Source of the DNA: Burkholderiaceae bacterium 16
GTDB taxonomy: Bacteria > Pseudomonadota > Gammaproteobacteria > Burkholderiales > Burkholderiaceae
Direction of reading: 5' to 3'
DNA length: 64,000 bases
Assembly (NCBI GenBank): GCA_000955785.1
Contig: JYOD01000067.1
Span: 1 to 64,000, forward strand
A program made the position numbers and the translations under genes. Positions 44,587 to 53,052 of the stretch are shown piece after piece. The first letter of the stretch is position 1. Every line of letters starts with the position of its first letter. The notes under the pieces were generated by a model, which had not been told where the DNA came from, made no database searches, and saw only the letters and a program-made list of their open reading frames with translations.

Positions 44587-47500
44587 ATGAACTCATTGTT
44601 TTCCTTCGGCACTGAGACGGGCGTCGGCTTCCAGATCGCATGGGAGGACGGCGATCGCGTTGTGGGTCGAGGCTGGCGCCTCGGCCCAGTTGGCGAACCG
44701 AAGGCCGTGCTGGCTGTGTGGCCCGCAGCCGAGCACCCGCTGCCCTCTAGCCTCGCTCGCCTCGCACACGAATACGACTTGAAGGGTGAGCTGGAAGGCA
44801 GTTGGGCGGTGCGGCCGCTAGAGCTTGTGCGGGAACATGGTCGGACTGTTTTGCTGCTTGAGGACCCCGGCGGCGAGCCGCTTGCCGGGCTACTGGGCGC
44901 CCCCATGGAGGTAGGCCGTTTCTTGCGCCTGGCCATCAGCATCACCGCGGCCTTGGACCAGTTCCACCAGCGGGGTCTTATACACAAGGACATCAAGCCG
45001 GCCCATATCCTAGTGAACGATGCCCCTATCGAGGCGCGGCTCACGGGCTTCGGCATTGTCTCGCGCCAGTCGCGCGAGCGCCAGGCACTGGCGCCACCGG
45101 AAGAGATCGCCGGCACGCTGGCCTACATGGCCCCCGAGCAGACCGGACGCATGAACCGGTCAATCGACGCGCGGAGCGACCTCTATTCGCTCGGCGTCAC
45201 GCTCTATCAAATGCTCACGGGCGTGCTACCGTTCGTCACCGACGACCCGATGGACCTGTTGCACAGCCACCTCGCCCGACAGCCAGTGCCGCCGGCGGAA
45301 CGGGTACCGTCGATCCCGCCATTGCTTTCCGCCATGGTGATGAAGCTGCTCTCCAAGACGGCGGAGGAGCGCTACCAGACCGCAGCGGGGCTGGAGGCCG
45401 ATCTACGGCGCAGTTTGGCCGCATGGGAAAGCCGGGGAAGCATTAATACCTTCCCGCTCGGCGAGCACGACCTGCCTGATCGCCCATTGATTCCGGAGCG
45501 GCTCTATGGACGGGAGCGCGAGATTGAGACCTTGCTCGCTGCCTTCGATAGGGTGGTGACCCAGGGCACGCCAGAGATTGTGCTGGTCTCCGGCTACGCC
45601 GGTATCGGGAAGACCTCGGCCGTGCTTGCGTTGCGCAGCGCACTGGCTCTGAGGAATGGCCTCTTTGCCTCGGGCAAGTTCGATCAGTACAAGCGAGACG
45701 TCCCGTATGCGACGTTGGCTCAGGCTTTCCAGAATCTGGTCCGCCCACTACTGGGCAAGAGCGAGGCCGACTTGGCGCCCTGGCGCGCCGCACTGGCGGA
45801 GGCGCTGGGCCCGAATGGCGGCCTCATGGTGCCGCTCGTACCCGAGCTCGGGCTGATTCTGGGGCCGCAGTCGCCGGTTCCGGAGCTGCCGCCGCGCGAC
45901 GAACAGCACCGATTCCAGATGGTTTTCCAGCGCCTGCTTGCCGTCTTTGCCCAACCCGCGCATCCGCTGGCACTCTTTCTCGACGACCTGCAGTGGCTGG
46001 ATGCGGCAACACTTGATCTGCTCGAGTATCTGGCGACCCAGCCGGAGGTACGCCATCTGCTGCTTATCGGAGCCTATCGGAATGACGACGTTAAGCCCGG
46101 ACATCCGTTGCTACTGCGATTGCCGGCAATCCGCCAGGCCGGCGGGCGGGTAAATGACATCGCACTTTCCCCCCTTGGGTTCGACGATGTAAGCAGACTC
46201 ATCGTCGATGCCTTGCATTGCGCACCTGGGGACGCTGCACCTCTGGCCCGCCTGGTGCAGAAGAAGACTGGCGGTAACCCATTTTTCGCCATCCAGTTCC
46301 TTACCGCCCTGACCGAAGAGGGGCTGCTCGTTTTCGATCATCGTGGCGCGCGCTGGTCTTGGGACCTTGAGCAGATTCGGGCCAAGGGCTTCACCGACAA
46401 TGTGGTCGATCTCATGCTCGCCAAGCTGAGGCGCCTTCCCGCGGCGACCCGTAACGCCCTGATGCAGTTGGCGTGTCTCGGTAATGACGCGGGGATCGCT
46501 ATCCTGGCCATGGTCCAGGATGCCAGCGAGGCTGAGCTGGACGCGGCTCTGTGGCCGGCGGTACGCGCCGGACTTGTGTTGCGTTTGGGAAATACCTACA
46601 GATTCCTGCACGATCGTATCCAGGAGGCGGCCTACGCGCTGATTCCTGAAGGCGCGCGGCCGGCATCGCACCTCGCTATTGGCAGACGGCTCGCTGCGGG
46701 CACGCCGCCTGAGGCAATAGCGGAGCGTGTCTTCGATATCGTCGGCCAGCTCAACCGCGGCGCCGACCTCGTCACCGCGGCCGAGGAGCGGGAGCAAGTG
46801 GCTGAGCTGAATCTGCTCGCAGGCCAGCGCGCCAAGGCGTCCACGGCCTACGCCTCGGCGCTGACCTATCTCACCGCCGGTGCAGCGCTCGTGCAGGGGG
46901 ACGCCTGGAAGCACCGGCCCAAGTTTGCTTTCGCGCTCGAGTTCCACCTCGCCGAATGCGAATTTCTGACCGGCGCGTCGGCCGCGGCGGACGCGCGCCT
47001 GGCCGAGCTCGCGCGCCGTGCCGCCAGCCTCCCCGATCTAGCCTCCGTCACCCAGCTGCGGCTGGAGCTGTTTCTGGCCATCGGCCAGCGCGAGCGCGCC
47101 GTCGAGGTGGGCCTCGACTACCTGTGCCACGCCGGCATCCCATGTTTGGCACACCCGACAGATGAGGAGGTTCTACAGGAATACGATCGGATGTGGCGGC
47201 AGCTTGGCGACCGCCCGATCGAGGCGCTGCTCGACCTGCCGATGATGACCAATGCGGTCGCGTGCGAGACAATGGATGTCCTGACCGCGCTAATGCTGCC
47301 GGCCTGGTACACCGACGTGAACCTGGGCTCCCTTATCATCGGACGGATGGCAAACCTCAGCCTCGAGCGGGGCAACAGCGACGCGTCGTGCCTCGCCTAT
47401 ACCTGGCTCGGCATGATCCTGGGGCCTCAATCCGGCGACTACAAGGCGGCATTCCGCTTCGGCCAGCTCGGCCTGAACCTGGTCGAGCAGCGCGGGCTGG

Positions 47501-50094
47501 ACCGCTTCAGGGCCCGCGTCTACCAGGCATTCGGCGGCCACGTGATGCAATGGACGCAACCCATCCGTGCCGCGCGCAGCCTGGTGCGGCGCGCTTTCGA
47601 CGTGGCCAGCAAGCTTGGTGACCTTACCTACGCGTCCTTCGCGCGCAACAACCTCATTACGCAGTTACTCGCCTGCGGCGATCCGCTTGCCGAGGTGCAG
47701 AACGAAGCCGAGGCCACGATCGGCTTCGCGCGCCGGGCGAGGTTCGGTCTCGCCGTCGACCGGGCTACCCCCCAGCTCCAGCTAGCGCGAACTCTGCGCG
47801 GCCTGACCCCGGTTTTCGGGGTCTTCGATGATGATGATTTCGACGAGCAGCAGTTTGAGCGGTATCTGGATGAGGCTCCGTGCCCCACGCTCGCCACCTG
47901 CTGGTACTGGATCCGAAAACTGCAGGCACGCTTCCTCGCCGACGACTACCCAGCCGCCATAGCGGCGGCGGACAGGGCAAAACGTCTCCTCTGGACATCG
48001 CCATCGTTCTTCGAGCAGGCGGAATACCACTTCTACGCCGCGTTGGCGCGGGCCGCATGCTGCGGCACGTCCGCCGCGCCACAACGGGCCAAGCACTTGG
48101 AGGCATTGGCCGCCCATCATCGCCAGCTCCTGATCTGGGCCGAGCAATGCCCAGAGAATTTCGAGAACAGAGCCGCGTTGGTTGGCGCGGAAATCGCCCG
48201 CCTGGATGGGCGCGAAGTTGATGCAATGGGCCTCTACGAGCAGGCCATCCGCTCCGCACAGGACAATGATTTCATCCATAACCAGGCGCTCGCCAACGAG
48301 TTGGCCGCACGGTTCTATGCCGGCCGTGGCTTCGAGAAGGTGGCACGCGTGTATTTGCAGGACGCCCGCCACAGCTATCTCCGCTGGGGCGCCGATGGCA
48401 AGGTGCGGCAACTTGATGCGTTGTATCCGCACCTCTGGGGGGAAGAGCGGCCGCCCGCACCGACGATGACGATCGGCGCACCGGTCGAACATCTGGACCT
48501 CGCCACCGTGATTGCCGTGTCGCAGGCGGTGTCGGGCGAGCTCGTCCTGGACAAATTACTCGACACACTCATGCGCACCGCGATTGAACAGGCCGGCGCG
48601 GAACGGGGGCTGCTGATCTTGCCCCGAGGGGACGAGCAGCGCATTGCAGCAGAGGCTACGACCGGTGGCGATACTGTCACGGTGCAGCTCCGCGACGAGA
48701 GCGTGACTGCGACTGCGCTGCCGGTATCAATGATCCACTATGTCCTGCGCACCCGCGAGAACATCATTCTCGACAATGCCGCGACACAGAAGCCATTTTC
48801 CGACGATCCGTACATTCTGCAGCATCATGCCCGATCCATTCTCTGCCTGCCGTTGCTTACGCAGGCCAAGCTCGTCGGTGTGCTCTACCTCGAGAACAAC
48901 CTCGCGCCACGCGTCTTTGTGCCGACCCGCACCACCGTGCTGAAGATGCTTGCCTCGCAGGCGGCGACCGCGCTGGAGATTACTTGCTTGTACCGGGATC
49001 TCGCACAACGCGAAGCGAAGATTCAGCGCTTGGTCGAGGCCAACATCATCGGGATCTGCATCTGGCACATGGACGGCCGGATCCTCGAGGCCAATGACGC
49101 GTTCCTGCGCATGCTGGGCTACGACCGCGAGGACCTCGCCTCGGCCCCCTTGCGCTGGACGGACCTGACGCCCCCGGACTGGCGCGAGCGTGACGCACGG
49201 TTGGTCCAGGACCTTCGGATCAGCGGGACCTTGCCGCCGTTCGAAAAAGAGTTCTTCCGCAAGGATGGAAGCCGCGTGCTCGTCCTGCTAGGGTGCGCGA
49301 CATTCGAAGAGGGTGGGGACCAAGGTGTCTCCTACATACTTGATCTAACCGAGCGCAAGCGCGCCGAGGAGGCGCTGCACCAGGCACAGGCCGAACTGGC
49401 ACACGTTACCCGCGTGACGACGTTGAACGCGCTGACCGCCTCGATCGCTCACGAGGTCAACCAGCCGTTGGCCGCCATTGTCACCAACGCCAATGCGGCC
49501 CTGCGCTGGCTCGCTCGCCAGCCGCCCGATCTCGCCGAGGTGCGAGAGACGTTGGGGCGCATCGTTCAGGATGGCCATCGGGCTGGCGCAGTGATTGGAG
49601 GAATGCGTGCGCTGCTTAAGAAGACGGCCGCCGTCACGGCGCGCCTTGACATGAACACCCTTATCGAAGACACGATTGCCCTCATCCAGGGAGAGGTAGG
49701 CCGCCATCAAGTCCTGCTCCGGACGGAGCTGGCGCCTGACCTGCCGCCGGTTGTGGGTGACCGGGTGCAGTTGCAGCAGGTGCTCCTGAACCTGATGATG
49801 AATAGCATCGAGGCAATGAAAGAGGTAGCAGAGCGGCCGCGGGAACTGCTGATTCGGTCAAGCCTCGACGCATCGGGCGCTGTGCTGGTTGCCGTTCAGG
49901 ACGCTGGCATCGGGCTGGAGCCGGAAGATCCGGAGCGGGTTTTCCAGACGTTCTTCACTACCAAGGCCGAAGGTCTGGGCATGGGCCTGGCGATCTGCCG
50001 GTTGATCGTCGAGGCACATGGAGGGCGGCTGTGGGCCAGCCCCAATGCGCCTTGCGGGGCCGTGTTTCAGTTCACCCTGCCGCCTCAAGACTAG
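44587..50094 (+). CDS. Kinase-like / AAA ATPase / GAF / PAS / sensor histidine kinase fusion protein
   Basis: An 1835-residue multidomain signalling protein. A protein-kinase-like domain covers about residues 1-275 (HKDIKPAHILV near 133, AYMAPEQTGRMNR near 180). The place of the DFG motif reads LTGFG and no clear beta-3 Lys is seen. A STAND/AAA domain begins LYGREREIETLLAAFDR near 302 with the P-loop SGYAGIGKTS near 337. Helical repeats extend to about 1280. A GAF domain (about 1304-1466), a PAS domain (about 1476-1595), HisKA with phospho-acceptor His in SIAHEVNQPLAAI near 1621, and HATPase with NLMMNSIEAM and GLGMGLAICRLIVEAHGG follow. It probably signals to the FixJ-type regulator encoded convergently at 50127. 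It carries no obvious membrane segment. The architecture is known in Burkholderiales and cyanobacteria. Confidence 0.93.
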   Translation: MNSLFSFGTETGVGFQIAWEDGDRVVGRGWRLGPVGEPKAVLAVWPAAEHPLPSSLARLAHEYDLKGELEGSWAVRPLELVREHGRTVLLLEDPGGEPLAGLLGAPMEVGRFLRLAISITAALDQFHQRGLIHKDIKPAHILVNDAPIEARLTGFGIVSRQSRERQALAPPEEIAGTLAYMAPEQTGRMNRSIDARSDLYSLGVTLYQMLTGVLPFVTDDPMDLLHSHLARQPVPPAERVPSIPPLLSAMVMKLLSKTAEERYQTAAGLEADLRRSLAAWESRGSINTFPLGEHDLPDRPLIPERLYGREREIETLLAAFDRVVTQGTPEIVLVSGYAGIGKTSAVLALRSALALRNGLFASGKFDQYKRDVPYATLAQAFQNLVRPLLGKSEADLAPWRAALAEALGPNGGLMVPLVPELGLILGPQSPVPELPPRDEQHRFQMVFQRLLAVFAQPAHPLALFLDDLQWLDAATLDLLEYLATQPEVRHLLLIGAYRNDDVKPGHPLLLRLPAIRQAGGRVNDIALSPLGFDDVSRLIVDALHCAPGDAAPLARLVQKKTGGNPFFAIQFLTALTEEGLLVFDHRGARWSWDLEQIRAKGFTDNVVDLMLAKLRRLPAATRNALMQLACLGNDAGIAILAMVQDASEAELDAALWPAVRAGLVLRLGNTYRFLHDRIQEAAYALIPEGARPASHLAIGRRLAAGTPPEAIAERVFDIVGQLNRGADLVTAAEEREQVAELNLLAGQRAKASTAYASALTYLTAGAALVQGDAWKHRPKFAFALEFHLAECEFLTGASAAADARLAELARRAASLPDLASVTQLRLELFLAIGQRERAVEVGLDYLCHAGIPCLAHPTDEEVLQEYDRMWRQLGDRPIEALLDLPMMTNAVACETMDVLTALMLPAWYTDVNLGSLIIGRMANLSLERGNSDASCLAYTWLGMILGPQSGDYKAAFRFGQLGLNLVEQRGLDRFRARVYQAFGGHVMQWTQPIRAARSLVRRAFDVASKLGDLTYASFARNNLITQLLACGDPLAEVQNEAEATIGFARRARFGLAVDRATPQLQLARTLRGLTPVFGVFDDDDFDEQQFERYLDEAPCPTLATCWYWIRKLQARFLADDYPAAIAAADRAKRLLWTSPSFFEQAEYHFYAALARAACCGTSAAPQRAKHLEALAAHHRQLLIWAEQCPENFENRAALVGAEIARLDGREVDAMGLYEQAIRSAQDNDFIHNQALANELAARFYAGRGFEKVARVYLQDARHSYLRWGADGKVRQLDALYPHLWGEERPPAPTMTIGAPVEHLDLATVIAVSQAVSGELVLDKLLDTLMRTAIEQAGAERGLLILPRGDEQRIAAEATTGGDTVTVQLRDESVTATALPVSMIHYVLRTRENIILDNAATQKPFSDDPYILQHHARSILCLPLLTQAKLVGVLYLENNLAPRVFVPTRTTVLKMLASQAATALEITCLYRDLAQREAKIQRLVEANIIGICIWHMDGRILEANDAFLRMLGYDREDLASAPLRWTDLTPPDWRERDARLVQDLRISGTLPPFEKEFFRKDGSRVLVLLGCATFEEGGDQGVSYILDLTERKRAEEALHQAQAELAHVTRVTTLNALTASIAHEVNQPLAAIVTNANAALRWLARQPPDLAEVRETLGRIVQDGHRAGAVIGGMRALLKKTAAVTARLDMNTLIEDTIALIQGEVGRHQVLLRTELAPDLPPVVGDRVQLQQVLLNLMMNSIEAMKEVAERPRELLIRSSLDASGAVLVAVQDAGIGLEPEDPERVFQTFFTTKAEGLGMGLAICRLIVEAHGGRLWASPNAPCGAVFQFTLPPQD

Positions 50095-50126
50095 ACCCTC
50101 CGCCGATGGCGGGAGGCTACAGGGAC

Positions 50127-50786
50127 TCAAAGCAGCGACTCGCAAATGCCGAGTTGCTGTGCCATCAATACAAGCTCGGCAAAGGTGCGCGCCTTCATCT
50201 TGCGCATGGCGTGGCCGCGATGAATTTTCACGGTGATCTCGCTGATACCTAGTTCGCCGGCGATCTGCTTGTTCAGCAGACCGGTCACCACCATGCGCAT
50301 GACCTCGGCCTCACGCGGCGTCAGGCTCTGGTAGCTGGCTCGCAGTTCATCCAGCTTACGCATGCCATGGCGGCGATCCTGATCCTTTTGCAAGGCGGCC
50401 GCCACGGCATCGAGCAGGTCCTGCTCGCGGAATGGCTTCGCCAGAAAATCCTCCGCGCCAGCCTTCATGGCAGCCACGGTCATGGGGATGTCGCCGTAGC
50501 CAGTCATAAAAATGATTGGGACTTGGATGCCCATTTGGGACAGCTGAGTCTGTAGGTCCAGGCCACTCTGCCCGCGGAGCCTGACATCGAGCAGAAGGCA
50601 AGTGGGCGCGTCCGGGAACGCGAATGCTAGCAGTTCGGCAGCGGATGCGAACAGTGCGACGCGCATCCCGACTGATCGGAAGAGGTTCTCCAACGCGCCG
50701 CGAAGCATCGCGTCGTCATCAACGATTAGCACCATCGCTTCATCACTCGCACTGGCGTCCGCGGTTACGAAGCTGTTGATTGTCAC
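50127..50786 (-). CDS. FixJ/LuxR-type response regulator
   Basis: A 219-residue two-domain response regulator. The start is taken as GTG at 50786, which has a GGAG ribosome site 8 bases before; an in-frame ATG at 50804 is the alternative. The receiver domain has VLIVDDDAMLRGALENLF, phospho-acceptor Asp in CLLLDVRLRGQSGLD, and MTGYGDIPMTVAAMKAGAEDF with Lys in LAKPF. The LuxR-type helix-turn-helix (about 155-215) reads SLTPREAEVMRMVVTGLLNK and ISEITVKIHRGHAMRKM. It is convergent with, and 32 bases from, the giant histidine kinase, which is its likely partner. A close paralogue is at 62193. Confidence 0.93.
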   Translation of the reverse strand: MTINSFVTADASASDEAMVLIVDDDAMLRGALENLFRSVGMRVALFASAAELLAFAFPDAPTCLLLDVRLRGQSGLDLQTQLSQMGIQVPIIFMTGYGDIPMTVAAMKAGAEDFLAKPFREQDLLDAVAAALQKDQDRRHGMRKLDELRASYQSLTPREAEVMRMVVTGLLNKQIAGELGISEITVKIHRGHAMRKMKARTFAELVLMAQQLGICESLL

Positions 50787-51253
50787 AGTCAATCTCCAGT
50801 GCACTCATCGGTGCGCGGGGTCTGGGCAGGCCCACTCACGCCAATTTGGCATGACCCCCGCAAAACATTGTATTACAGCACATTGCCGGAGTCCTGAGTA
50901 CTTATACCATGGGGTTAGTTCGGCGTGGATCTTGGAGCCAGCCCCAGCCAGTATGCAGGGTGTGACACATCAGAGTCGCACACAGCCCTATGTCTCCCCA
51001 CGCCGCAAGGGCCGGCGAAGCTATTCCCGTTTGCTGTGGAACGGCCTAGCGGCGTCGCGATGAAACCAGGGCCGCGCACGACTAATACGAATCGACAATG
51101 GTCATGGCCGACTGCGCCGACTATGCTTGCGTCAGGTTGCGACCCGGATAAAAACGCCAGTCGCGGCCCTTATACCTAGCCGCCCCGACGCGGCTCTGTC
51201 GCTGCGGCCAGTGCCGCGGCAGCCCATACTCTCGCCCCCAACAGGAGCACGCA
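50787..51253. promoter_or_regulatory. Divergent regulatory region, response regulator and YcaC-like hydrolase
   Basis: A 467-base gap. It contains the element CTAATACGAATCGACAATGG at 51082 onward, which recurs upstream of the catalase gene. A partial dyad ATACCATGGGGT at 50904 resembles two sites upstream of the response regulator at 61728. No convincing gene lies inside. Confidence 0.45.
51082..51104 (+). promoter_or_regulatory. Shared element upstream of YcaC-like hydrolase
   Basis: CTAATACGAATCGACAATGG followed by TCA, 150 bases before the start codon at 51254. It matches 59439-59461 upstream of the catalase gene at 20 of 23 positions. Chance is unlikely for two promoter regions in the same orientation. 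It may be a regulator site or a remnant of a small shared repeat. Confidence 0.4.
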
Positions 51254-51940
51254 ATGTCCAATCCCAATCTTGAAGTCCTCACCCCGCAGAACAGCCAGCT
51301 GATCTTCATCGACCATCAACCGCAGATGGCTTTCGGCGTCCAGTCGATGGACCGCCAGGCGATGAAGAACAACGTCGTCGGCCTGGCCAAGGCGGCAAAG
51401 ATCTTCAATATCCCGACCACGATCACCACCGTCGAGAGCGAGTCGTTCTCGGGCTTCACCTATCCGGAACTGCTCGACGTGTTCCCGGACCAGAAGACGC
51501 TGGAGCGCACCTCGATGAACTCGTGGGACGACCAGAAGGTGCGCGATGCGCTCAAGGCCAACGGCCGCAACAAGGTGATCGTGGCCGGCCTGTGGACTGA
51601 GGTCTGCAACACCACCTTCGCGCTGTGCGCCATGCTCGAAGGCAACTACGAGATCTACATGGTCGCCGACGCTTCGGGCGGGACCAGCAAGGAAGCCCAC
51701 GACTACGCCATGCAACGCATGGTCCAGGCCGGCGTGGTGCCGGTGACCTGGCAGCAGGTGCTGCTCGAATGGCAACGCGACTGGGCCCACCGCGACACCT
51801 ATGACGCCGTAATGAAGCTGGTGAAGGAACACTCGGGCGCCTATGGCATGGGTGTCGACTACGCGTACACGATGGTCCACAAGGCCGCCCAGCGCACGGC
51901 TACGGGCCACGAATCCATCGCCCCGGTGCCCGCACGCTAA
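51254..51940 (+). CDS. YcaC-like isochorismatase-family hydrolase (third copy)
   Basis: A 228-residue cysteine hydrolase. ATG at 51254 follows ACAGGAGCACGCA, a good ribosome site. The active-site Asp is in LIFIDHQPQMAFGVQ and the Cys in VIVAGLWTEVCNTTFAL; DASGGTSKEAHDYAMQRM is typical of the YcaC group. It is clearly diverged from the two copies at 37191 and 39318, with a longer C-terminal tail (about 20 residues). It opens the cluster of exported hydrolases, transporter and porin. Confidence 0.93.
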   Translation: MSNPNLEVLTPQNSQLIFIDHQPQMAFGVQSMDRQAMKNNVVGLAKAAKIFNIPTTITTVESESFSGFTYPELLDVFPDQKTLERTSMNSWDDQKVRDALKANGRNKVIVAGLWTEVCNTTFALCAMLEGNYEIYMVADASGGTSKEAHDYAMQRMVQAGVVPVTWQQVLLEWQRDWAHRDTYDAVMKLVKEHSGAYGMGVDYAYTMVHKAAQRTATGHESIAPVPAR

Positions 51941-52056
51941 ACGCTGATCAAGAAGAAGATAGTCATCGGCCTACGCACGATTTCCGTGTATAGGCCGATG
52001 CAACCAGCGATCTCTTTCATCCAGGATTTCGAGCCAACGTTCGGCTAGCCCTAATC

Positions 52057-53046
52057 ATGCAAATAGAACACACCCAGGAACACGGTCACAACATCGATGC
52101 ATCGCGCCGGCAACTGCTGGTAGGTAGCACTGTTGGCGCCGCGGCCGCATCGGTGGCGTCGCTTGCCGCACTGACGCCCACGGCCGCGGAAGCCGCGCCG
52201 GCCAGCAGCCGCGCCACGAAGCAGGGCCACTACGTCACGACCAAAGACGGCACGCGCATCTTCTACAAGGACTGGGGCACGGGCAGCCCGGTAGTGTTCT
52301 CGCACGGCTGGCCGCTCAATGCCGACGCCTGGGACGCCCAGATGCTGTACCTGGTGCAGAAGGGCTTTCGCGTGATCGCCCATGACCGTCGCGGCCATGG
52401 CCGTTCGGACCAGCCCGCGCAGGGCAACAACATGGACACCTACGCCGACGACCTGGCCGCGCTGCTGGACGCCCTCGACATCAAAGGCGCCACACTGGTT
52501 GGCCACTCCACCGGCGGCGGCGAAGTGGCGCACTACATCGGCCGTCATGGCACGAAGCGCGTGGCCAAGGCGGTATTAATCGGCGCGGTGCCGCCAATCA
52601 TGCTCAAGACCGCGGCCAACCCGAACGGGCTGCCAATGGAAGTGTTCGACAGCATCCGCAAGAACGTGACGGAGAACCGCTCGCAGTTCTACAAGGACCT
52701 GACTACGCCCTTCTTCGGCTCCAACCGCCCCGGCGCAAAGGTTTCGCAGGGCACCATCGATGCGTTCTGGGCACAGGGCATGACCGGTGGCATTCTGGGC
52801 CAGTACGCATGCATCAAGGAGTTCTCAGAGGTGGACTACACCGAGGACCTGAAGAAAATCACCGTGCCGACGCTGATCCTGCATGGTGACGACGACCAGA
52901 TCGTGCCCATCGACAATTCGGCCCGCCTGTCGGCCAAGATCGTCAAGAACGCCACGCTCAAGGTCTACCCGGGCGCATCGCATGGCATGTGCGTAATCAA
53001 CGCCGATCAGGTCAATGCCGACCTGCTTGCCTTTCTGAACAGCTAA
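52057..53046 (+). CDS. Tat-exported alpha/beta hydrolase (non-heme chloroperoxidase family)
   Basis: A 329-residue serine hydrolase. The N-terminus has a twin-arginine motif SRRQLLVGS near residue 17 followed by a long Ala-rich hydrophobic stretch ending AEAAPA, so export by Tat is likely. The catalytic domain begins [18 protein letters not shown]. The nucleophile Ser is in [13 protein letters not shown], Asp in [12 protein letters not shown], and His in [26 protein letters not shown] is the oxyanion region. Family members can perhydrolyse acids or hydrolyse esters and lactones; the true substrate is unknown. It lies 116 bases after YcaC and 6 bases before the amidohydrolase. Confidence 0.93.
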   Translation: MQIEHTQEHGHNIDASRRQLLVGSTVGAAAASVASLAALTPTAAEAAPASSRATKQGHYVTTKDGTRIFYKDWGTGSPVVFSHGWPLNADAWDAQMLYLVQKGFRVIAHDRRGHGRSDQPAQGNNMDTYADDLAALLDALDIKGATLVGHSTGGGEVAHYIGRHGTKRVAKAVLIGAVPPIMLKTAANPNGLPMEVFDSIRKNVTENRSQFYKDLTTPFFGSNRPGAKVSQGTIDAFWAQGMTGGILGQYACIKEFSEVDYTEDLKKITVPTLILHGDDDQIVPIDNSARLSAKIVKNATLKVYPGASHGMCVINADQVNADLLAFLNS

Positions 53047-53052
53047 GCCGCG

